A DNA stretch of 21,964 bases from JABJPE01 sp036340215 (lineage in GTDB: Bacteria; Pseudomonadota; Gammaproteobacteria; Comchoanobacterales; Comchoanobacteraceae), in contig JAYYZF010000072.1 of assembly GCA_036340215.1 (NCBI GenBank), forward strand, positions 1-21,964, written 5' to 3'. The notes under the pieces are model-generated. The model was not told the DNA's origin, made no database searches, and saw nothing but the letters and a program-made list of their open reading frames with translations. The stretch's first letter is position 1; each line of letters opens with the position of its first letter. A program made the translations under genes and the position numbers. Positions 15,802 through 21,964 of this stretch are shown in pieces.

Positions 15802-17841
15802 TTATCTTAAATTACCTTTCTTTGGATCAGGCGTCATAATATTCTTGTTATTGTTACGTAGTAGCATTGGTTTGTGATTATTTCCTATATCGCCTACATG
15901 TTGCTGATGTTGTAATTGTCTCTCAATAAAAAGACTTTCATTCTTGATGTCTATGAAAAACTTTAAACATGAAAAGCTGGCTGCTATAAAAAATATAGCT
16001 GCTAGTGTCATATTGATTACTATTAATTTTGGGGCTACTAAAATCGCAATAAAAACAGCTACTGCTGCTACTGATGTGATGGCTAAATGTATAAAATTCT
16101 TTTCCAGTAAGGTTCTATTATCTTTAGGTAGAAGATCTTCGCAATATTTATTCTCTTCGTAATCGTGAGTAAGTTTTTCATAAAATAATTTGCTCAACTC
16201 TTTATTCCACTCGTCTGCCGTTTGTTTGGCATTGCTTTTAACTTTTCTGATTGCAACTAACACTTCTTTATATTTGTTAAATTGTTCTTGAAAAAAAACA
16301 ATATCAGCAATACTCATTGGTTCATCTGCGAGAATTTCACTTATCTTCTTGTCGGCTTTTATAAAAGCTAGCTCTAAGTCCTTTATATAGGCTTCTGAAT
16401 CTTTGTTTGCCACAATATGGCATATAAGGGTTTTTAAGATAAGTAAATTGCCATTTTCTATTGCTGCTCCTAGTGCATTTACGCCAAATATATCTTTTTC
16501 ATCTGTGTTACCACCACCTTCTAAAATGATTTTAACAGCTACAATATTATCCTTATACACAGCTTCGTTTAACAAAGTAGAGCCATACTGTGAGGTGTTT
16601 ACATCTCCTCCTTTTTTTATTATATAGCTCAGGTTTTCAGTATCATCATCATCGATAAAATGGAATAAAAATGGAGTGATGCTTATGCCATTTTTGATCA
16701 AGATGTCTGTAACTTCATTATTTCTATAAGTGAAGGCTAATTTTAATAAGTCATTAGCCTGGATGGGATCTAATTTAGCACCATTGTCTATAAGTGCCTG
16801 CATTGTTCTAGGTCGATTAGAATATATTGCCATTGAAAGAGGGCTAACACCATTAACCGTTTGGTTAACATCGCACCCATTATTTACGAGTATATTAATT
16901 AGTTCTGGGTTATCTTGTTGTGCAGCTAAATTGAGAGGATTAAGACCCTCGTAACCAATATTCAATGGAGTACCAAGATTTAGAAGTTGTATTACTGCAT
17001 CTCTATCATCGAGGGATATTGCTAGTAATAGTAATTGTTTTTTATCTTGATTAGTCAGACCAGAAAAATCCTGAGATTTAGTTAAGTAATGGTTGATCTC
17101 TTCTTTATCCGTATAACATTTAATATTGCAATTTATCTGCTCATTTTTAATATTATTCTTTGTTATTACTTGCCAAATTTTTTCGTAATTATTCCCTTCG
17201 TATATTTCATCATGGTTTATAACTAGCCATTTATTATTTTCTTTTCTTATTAATGCTACAATATGATTCATAAAACTGATGCTATATGCAAATTTAGCAG
17301 GATTTTTTAATTTTTCGAAGTTTTTAATTAACTCTGTAAAGGTGTCTTTATTGTCTAACCTAGTTTGTGATGTGTTTAATGACCAATTGTCAGAGCCTAA
17401 TAGTTTTGATGTTGTATAATCTGACTGTACCATTGGAGCTGATTCAGGAAATATATCTTTAGCTTTTTTTGGACCGCTCATATTTAATAAGGCTTCATCA
17501 TAAAAGGCTTTTATTTGTAGAACTTTATTTTTATGTTTTCCAAGTTTTCTCTGGACTATCTGTAATTGTTTTTGTGTAAGAGGTTGTCCTTGATTATCTT
17601 TTTTAGCTTTAATGATTATCTTTTTAAAAAAATCTTCAGTTGCTTTTATTTCAATCGCAATATTTGGCCTTTTATAGGAAGATATAAATTGGTGTGTTTC
17701 CAACCACTTATCCAAGTTTCCATTCAGGTGCTGGTTAATAGCTGAGATGGTAAGACCAAAGCAAATTCCATTTTGGCTAACAATATCTTTGTAAAAAAGG
17801 TTACGACCATAAATTTGATTAGCTCTTCCTATTAATGACAT
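15802..17841 (-). CDS. Ankyrin-repeat membrane protein with N-terminal YopT-like cysteine protease-type domain
   Basis: 679 residues in three parts. Residues 1-240 form a domain shared with the protein at 18004-20022. It carries Cys27 in NGICFGLTISAIN at the head of a helix, His193 in ISFMNHIVALI on a strand, and Asp211 in WLVINHDEIYEG. This order and the 18-residue His-to-Asp distance resemble clan CA papain-fold proteases of the C58 (YopT/AvrPphB) type. Residues 265-475 hold about six degenerate ankyrin repeats (NPLNLAAQQDNPELINILVN is the clearest). A helical stretch follows, then two adjacent membrane helices at about 583-603 and 608-630 and a polar tail. The ATG has a strong TAGGAG site. 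I infer a secreted effector that anchors in a membrane. Protease activity is unproven; the domain may be degenerate. Confidence 0.75.
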   Translation of the reverse strand: MSLIGRANQIYGRNLFYKDIVSQNGICFGLTISAINQHLNGNLDKWLETHQFISSYKRPNIAIEIKATEDFFKKIIIKAKKDNQGQPLTQKQLQIVQRKLGKHKNKVLQIKAFYDEALLNMSGPKKAKDIFPESAPMVQSDYTTSKLLGSDNWSLNTSQTRLDNKDTFTELIKNFEKLKNPAKFAYSISFMNHIVALIRKENNKWLVINHDEIYEGNNYEKIWQVITKNNIKNEQINCNIKCYTDKEEINHYLTKSQDFSGLTNQDKKQLLLLAISLDDRDAVIQLLNLGTPLNIGYEGLNPLNLAAQQDNPELINILVNNGCDVNQTVNGVSPLSMAIYSNRPRTMQALIDNGAKLDPIQANDLLKLAFTYRNNEVTDILIKNGISITPFLFHFIDDDDTENLSYIIKKGGDVNTSQYGSTLLNEAVYKDNIVAVKIILEGGGNTDEKDIFGVNALGAAIENGNLLILKTLICHIVANKDSEAYIKDLELAFIKADKKISEILADEPMSIADIVFFQEQFNKYKEVLVAIRKVKSNAKQTADEWNKELSKLFYEKLTHDYEENKYCEDLLPKDNRTLLEKNFIHLAITSVAAVAVFIAILVAPKLIVINMTLAAIFFIAASFSCLKFFIDIKNESLFIERQLQHQQHVGDIGNNHKPMLLRNNNKNIMTPDPKKGNLR

Positions 17842-17945
17842 TTTATACTCCTATCTATTCTTTAAAATATAGTACTTAATTTGATTTTTTGCTCATTTTT
17901 ATAGAGGTAAGACTCTTAAAAGTACACATTAATCTCTAACTTATA

Positions 17946-17978
17946 TTTAATATTTCCTTAAGTAAAAAATGCTAAAAT
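17946..17978 (+). promoter_or_regulatory. PmrA-like tandem box with extended -10 promoter
   Basis: TTTAATATT (17946-17954), two bases, then CTTAAGTAA (17957-17965): two TTAA cores exactly 7 bases apart. This is the arrangement of the Legionella/Coxiella PmrA consensus (cTTAATATT-N2-cTTAATATT). The first half-site matches 8 of 9 bases and the second 5 of 9. Seven bases later TGCTAAAAT (17970-17978) gives an extended -10, so the second half-site would replace the -35 element, as is common for OmpR-family activators. The ATG of the ankyrin gene is 25 bases further on. Confidence 0.5.
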
Positions 17979-18003
17979 AATAAGAAAAAATAATACCTAA
18001 AAA

Positions 18004-20022
18004 ATGCAAAGAATTTTAAAAATAGCTCAAAATCTTTATGGTTCTCGACTGGTAAACAGTAGGGGGCTTTGCTATGGGATAACTGTTACCGCAATAATTC
18101 AATTTTTACATAATAGGTTGCCAGCATGGCTTACTATTCAAAATTTTTTAGTAAATTATCTAAAACCAGATATACATTTAAACATTTCAGCAGCTCGTAA
18201 ACAGAATATTGAAAAACAAGAAATTAGTTCTGAACAGCAAAATCTTTTAGAAGTCAATGCATTCCTAGAAGAGATAATCTTATTTCAACAGGGGCCATTA
18301 GTTGCTGCGGATATTTATCCTAGTGATGTTGAGTCTAAACAAGATTATAAGCCCACAGATAAGCTTTTATATCTTGATGAATCACAGCAACTTATCTGTA
18401 ATCAGCAGCAAATTCGTATAGATAGTTTTGAAACTTTTTCAAAACTACTAATTGACCTAAAAAAAGAATCAAAAGACAAACTAATTGCTTTCTCAATAAG
18501 CTTTAGGGGTCATATTATAGCAATGTTACCAATTCCTAAGAAAGATACATGGTTGATTATAGATCATGATAACATTAATGAGTTTAAAAGTTTGTCTGTA
18601 ATTTGGACATATCTAGCATCTAATAGGGTTTTTATTCCTCAAGGTTATGACATTACAAGGCATAGTCTACTTATTTATAAGATATCTTCATTTAGTATTA
18701 CAAAAGCATATACTATTGAAAATTTAGCCAAGGATTTTTTCATTCCTGCTCAAGTATTAAGTAGCGACATATTGCGATCAAATCCAAGTTATTGTGGTGA
18801 ACATTTAATACAAAAAGTTTCTGAATGGAAAAATACAGAATTATTAGAAGAATTACACAAGTTGAATTTTGATTTGAATGTACAAAATAAATTTGGACAA
18901 ACTCTATTGCATACTTCAGTAATTAATTCACGAAAAAATATAATTTCTTGGCTATTACCAAATATGAGAGATATAAATTTAAAAGACAATATTGGTAGAT
19001 CAGCATTATATATAGCTTGTTTGAGAAACAAAGTAGATATAGTAAAATTATTATTAGAGGCAGGTTGTGATCCTGATTCTTATGATCTTATAGGCGAAAC
19101 TCCATTACAAAGAGTTGCTTCTTGTGCTAATTATGAACTCTTTTCTATCCTCATTAAAGGTGGAGCGAATATTTATAAGAAGAATAAATTTGGGGAAACT
19201 ATACTTCACTATGCTGCAGGATCAAATGATTTGCGTTTTTTACAGTATGTTAGAAAATGTTATTTTAAAGACATTGACTTAAATAATCTTCACGATAATC
19301 ACGGTAATTTAGTTATACATAATGCATTGTTTTTTAATGGCGATATTTCTAACAATATTTCTTTAATTGATTATTTGGTCAATACAGAATGTATTGATAT
19401 AAATAGTAAAAACAACAATGGTGAAAATATTTTACACTTGGCAGCAAGGGAAGGTTTAGATAATTTAGTTATAAATTTAGTTTCTAGGGGAGCAGATTTA
19501 TCTGCAAAAACAAACAAAGGATTGTTGCCTCTACATATTGCAGCTGCAGCTGGAAGATTAGCAACTGTATCCGTAATTATCAATCAAACAAAACCAGATA
19601 TACTCAATGCAAAAACTAAATTTGGTAAAACAGCGCTTCATCTTGCTGTAAATAATAATAACTTTGATATCGTGATGTTGCTACTAGAAAAGGGCGCAAG
19701 CATTAACAGCTTTGATAATTTTCACCAAACACCATTACATATAGCAGTTAATAAAAATAATATAGATGTAAAAATTATGGCTATTTTAATAGAATTTGGT
19801 GCTTTACTAGATGTTAAGAATAAAAAAGGGCTATCTCCTCTTGATGTAGCTAAAAGTATGGCCAATGAGGAAAAATATTCCGTTTTAAAAAAAATAATAC
19901 TTAGATTATCACCTCAGACCGTTGCAGATTTCCCTTTTTTTCAAAGCTCGAATTTTATTAATATTTCAGCTGACAAAATTTATGAAGAAGAACAAAAGTC
20001 ATTAGCTAAATTTATCCCATAA
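18004..20022 (+). CDS. Ankyrin-repeat protein with N-terminal YopT-like cysteine protease-type domain
   Basis: 672 residues. Residues 1-235 are homologous to the divergent neighbour: Cys23 in RGLCYGITVTAI, His170 in SISFRGHIIAML, and Asp189 in WLIIDHDNINEF, a Cys-His-Asp order with 19 residues from His to Asp. This recalls C58 (YopT-like) papain-fold proteases. Residues 295-620 are about ten ankyrin repeats in good register (GKTALHLAVNNNNFDIVMLL is near-canonical), a protein-binding solenoid. Unlike its neighbour it has no membrane segments. The C-terminus has a short acidic cluster (YEEEQKS, 660-666) close to the end, as in the E-block of many Dot/Icm substrates. There is no Shine-Dalgarno before the ATG, only an A-rich leader. 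A PmrA-like box and extended -10 lie just upstream. Likely a type IV secreted effector; host target unknown. Confidence 0.78.
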   Translation: MQRILKIAQNLYGSRLVNSRGLCYGITVTAIIQFLHNRLPAWLTIQNFLVNYLKPDIHLNISAARKQNIEKQEISSEQQNLLEVNAFLEEIILFQQGPLVAADIYPSDVESKQDYKPTDKLLYLDESQQLICNQQQIRIDSFETFSKLLIDLKKESKDKLIAFSISFRGHIIAMLPIPKKDTWLIIDHDNINEFKSLSVIWTYLASNRVFIPQGYDITRHSLLIYKISSFSITKAYTIENLAKDFFIPAQVLSSDILRSNPSYCGEHLIQKVSEWKNTELLEELHKLNFDLNVQNKFGQTLLHTSVINSRKNIISWLLPNMRDINLKDNIGRSALYIACLRNKVDIVKLLLEAGCDPDSYDLIGETPLQRVASCANYELFSILIKGGANIYKKNKFGETILHYAAGSNDLRFLQYVRKCYFKDIDLNNLHDNHGNLVIHNALFFNGDISNNISLIDYLVNTECIDINSKNNNGENILHLAAREGLDNLVINLVSRGADLSAKTNKGLLPLHIAAAAGRLATVSVIINQTKPDILNAKTKFGKTALHLAVNNNNFDIVMLLLEKGASINSFDNFHQTPLHIAVNKNNIDVKIMAILIEFGALLDVKNKKGLSPLDVAKSMANEEKYSVLKKIILRLSPQTVADFPFFQSSNFINISADKIYEEEQKSLAKFIP

Positions 20023-20066
20023 GATAAGAGTATTTAATATTCACTATCATTAAACTTGTTATCTTA
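20020..20066. repeat. Inverted repeat spanning the stops of two convergent genes
   Basis: TAAGATAA (20020-20027) and TTATCTTA (20059-20066) are perfect 8-base inverted arms separated by 31 bases. Each arm begins with the stop codon of one of the two convergent genes. It could act as a weak bidirectional terminator, but the stem is AT-rich and there is no strong T-run, so this is tentative. Confidence 0.25.
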
Positions 20067-20796
20067 AATATAAAATTCTCAGCCAAATTATAATGAAAAT
20101 GAATATTGCAAGTAATGATATTGTTGTTATCAAATATATCCTATACTTATTAACCTCATGCTCGTTTTTTTGTAAATCTATATTAGTTCTTTCATTTAAT
20201 TGTTTTTCAAATATTGCAATAGGATCCATTATTAGTTTTTTATCATCATAGTATTGCTCATTAAACATAATTTTTTGAGCAAGTAGCATTTTATTATTTG
20301 CACTAAGGTTCTTTTCATATTCAGGTAATATATAATTCCTAACTGGCTCTGGTGTTAGCTCATTAGGTATGTTATGGGCCTCTAATACTAGCTTCATTGA
20401 TCTTATTTCAGTTAAAATTAAAGCGTCTGAGTTTCTTTTAGATTTTGCCAATAGGGCTATTTCGTTCTTATTAGCACTCAACTGCTTTAGGCGACTTACA
20501 CAATAATCCCGAGTTTTACTTACAAATACTTCATCCCAATAACGCATCATGTGTAGCGGATTAGCAGTTACTGCAAAGTTTCTTGCCTCTGCAGTTAAGA
20601 AATCAGATCTATTTGCTAGTATATAACCTAAAGAGACCATCTCAACTTTATCTTTGTTTGTTAGACGTTCTTGCTGAATAGCGTTATCAAGTTTCTGAAC
20701 AATAAATATTGATAATATTGATAAAGCTAATAGCCCTAACCAAAAATAAGTTATTAGCTTCAATGTAAATTTATTTTTTACAGAAGATTTTTTCAT
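20059..20796 (-). CDS. Membrane protein with four-helix sensor-like ectodomain and no output domain
   Basis: 245 residues: a basic N-terminus, membrane helix 1 at about 11-33, a 185-residue helical domain that should face the periplasm, membrane helix 2 at about 220-243, then a stop after ILYLR. The ectodomain contains SDFLTAEARNFAVTANP and MMRYWDEV, very like the start of the four-helix-bundle input domains of chemoreceptors, histidine kinases and GGDEF proteins (pattern SD.LT..AR.F..T.....YW). In those proteins a HAMP, kinase, GGDEF or MCP domain follows helix 2; here nothing follows. The start is the ATG at 20796, with TAGGGA 6 bases before it; a TTG at 20811 is less likely. It lies 18 bases downstream of the pentapeptide gene, probably in one operon. 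It may be a truncated receptor or a standalone sensor or adaptor. Confidence 0.7.
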   Translation of the reverse strand: MKKSSVKNKFTLKLITYFWLGLLALSILSIFIVQKLDNAIQQERLTNKDKVEMVSLGYILANRSDFLTAEARNFAVTANPLHMMRYWDEVFVSKTRDYCVSRLKQLSANKNEIALLAKSKRNSDALILTEIRSMKLVLEAHNIPNELTPEPVRNYILPEYEKNLSANNKMLLAQKIMFNEQYYDDKKLIMDPIAIFEKQLNERTNIDLQKNEHEVNKYRIYLITTISLLAIFIFIIIWLRILYLR

Positions 20797-20814
20797 GAAT
20801 TTCCCTACCAATTT

Positions 20815-21964
20815 TTAGCCTGTTACAATATCCAAAACAAATATAATAAATATATATCCAAGACAGTTAATTAACATCACATAAGTATTTACTAGAAAAT
20901 GATCAGTTTTAAAAATTCTATCTTCGTTCGCTAGAACTTGGAGAAATGTTGCAAAAACGAAGAAGAATGTTAATATTGCAGCTCTTGGTAAGTTATATAT
21001 ATAATTCAATATTGGATTTAACTGACATGCAGCATTTGGCTGGGGTACTTTTAAGAAATTTATATTGAAGTATTTTGAGACAAATATGTCATAAAAAAAT
21101 CCATTAAGAAGGGTAAGTATAGAAATTATTATAGCAAACCATGAATATACCCATTCCTTATTTAAACCGTAGTTCCACCAATTCTTTTCAACAAAGTTTG
21201 CTATGTATTTATTTTCTGATAAAAGTTTAAATTCTCGGTATTCACGGAATAATACTTTGTAGCTATTATTCATACCAAGCCTTTGATATTTCTTTAGTAG
21301 TCCTGAATAAATAAATAACTTGTCTTCTAAATTAGTATCTTTTGGAAAAAACAAGCGAAAATCATTATAATTGAAATCGATCTTATTTATATCGGTATTT
21401 TTAATGTTAATGTGTATCTTTTTACCCGGTAAGACTGGCTTAGTATTTTCAAGACTAATTTTATTCCCTCTTATTCTAACATCAGAAAAGTCTACATGTA
21501 GGGGTAATAATGTATTTTCGAAAGTAGCATCACCTATGAATACTGTATTTTTAAAGCTGATATTTTTATTGAAGCTCACGGAATTAAAGTTTGCATTTTT
21601 CTTAAATATATTATTATTGAAGTTAGTATTGTCGTTAAATGTAGAGTGAGCGAAATTAGCATTTCCTTTAAATAAACATTGATACAATAATACATTATCA
21701 TTAAAAAAAATATTGAAAAAATCGACATCATCACTAAAATTGTTGCTCGATAGTTGTGTCTCTCCATGAACCTTTGAAAACGATAACGTTAGTCTACTTT
21801 TGAATATAGATTGATATATTAATAATTCATTTGCAATACGAGTATATTTTATATCTAGAGGACCAGAGAAAAGACTCATGTTTATATCTAAGTTACTCTT
21901 TATATAATTTTCATTTATTGATACTAGCTTATTAAATACTGATGACTCTATGTATAGTTTATTC
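20815..21964 (-). CDS. Pentapeptide-repeat membrane protein, 5' end beyond the window
   Basis: The frame is open to the right edge: 28 codons precede the ATG at 21879 and continue the same repeat texture (ESSVFNKLVSINENY), and that ATG has no ribosome site. The gene therefore starts outside the window. In the 382 visible residues, roughly 1-165 are pentapeptide-like repeats with Phe or Leu every fifth residue (ANFNSVSFNKNISFKNTVF), which should fold as a right-handed quadrilateral beta-helix. A helical linker follows (LLKKYQRLGMNNSYKVLFRE...), then WWNYGLNKEWVYSW and about three membrane helices. This pentapeptide-linker-membrane layout recurs in many bacterial proteins of unknown role. It is not a Qnr-type gyrase mimic, because it is membrane-anchored. 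The repeats are unusually rich in Asn. Confidence 0.75.
   Translation of the reverse strand, partial: NKLYIESSVFNKLVSINENYIKSNLDINMSLFSGPLDIKYTRIANELLIYQSIFKSRLTLSFSKVHGETQLSSNNFSDDVDFFNIFFNDNVLLYQCLFKGNANFAHSTFNDNTNFNNNIFKKNANFNSVSFNKNISFKNTVFIGDATFENTLLPLHVDFSDVRIRGNKISLENTKPVLPGKKIHINIKNTDINKIDFNYNDFRLFFPKDTNLEDKLFIYSGLLKKYQRLGMNNSYKVLFREYREFKLLSENKYIANFVEKNWWNYGLNKEWVYSWFAIIISILTLLNGFFYDIFVSKYFNINFLKVPQPNAACQLNPILNYIYNLPRAAILTFFFVFATFLQVLANEDRIFKTDHFLVNTYVMLINCLGYIFIIFVLDIVTG

Noticed and set aside
17842..17945. A second PmrA-like box for the minus-strand ankyrin gene
   Set aside because: TTAA cores occur there on the minus strand, but at spacings of 9 and 10 bases rather than 7.
20815..21879. 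Taking the ATG at 21879 as the true start of the pentapeptide protein
   Set aside because: The frame stays open to the window edge with the same repeat character, and there is no ribosome site before this ATG.

Overview
The window is AT-rich bacterial DNA with dense genes on both strands. It looks like a host-associated gammaproteobacterium of the Legionellales type (Legionella, Coxiella, Rickettsiella or Berkiella relatives). The clues are ankyrin-repeat proteins with a protease-like N-terminus, a PmrA-like tandem box in front of one of them, a fused double permease paired with an ABC ATPase carrying an extra C-terminal domain, an aromatic amino acid permease and a gammaproteobacterial ParC. 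The genus is an inference; no rRNA or other decisive marker is present. No tRNA, rRNA, insertion sequence or CRISPR array was seen.

Layout. 1-300: the 3' end of an unrecognised gene cut by the window edge. 382-1197 (-): a TauE/SafE permease. 1374-4426 (+): a two-gene ABC transporter. 4423-6638 (-): aroB and aroC, diverging from aroA and a 3'-truncated aroK at 6712-8467 (+). Together these are the late steps of the shikimate pathway to chorismate. 8370-10943 (-): one long multi-pass membrane protein gene split by an in-frame TGA; its 3' end abuts the broken end of aroK. 11097-15107 (+): parC, a PH-domain membrane protein and an aromatic amino acid permease. 15350-20022: a small unknown gene and two divergently transcribed ankyrin-repeat genes that share an N-terminal Cys-His-Asp domain. 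20059-21964 (-): a membrane protein with a four-helix sensor-like ectodomain but no output domain, downstream of a pentapeptide-repeat membrane protein cut by the right edge.

The left two thirds are mainly metabolism, transport and DNA topology. They include signs of decay or rearrangement: a truncated shikimate kinase and a nonsense-split membrane protein. The right third is accessory and probably host-interacting. The most interesting unit is the ankyrin pair at 15802-20022. Both proteins have a Cys / Gly-or-Asn-His / His-Asp pattern with spacing that recalls YopT-like (C58) papain-fold proteases, and the plus-strand gene has two TTAA cores seven bases apart just before an extended -10. This suggests a secreted-effector locus. 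All functional statements come from reading motifs by eye; no database search was run.
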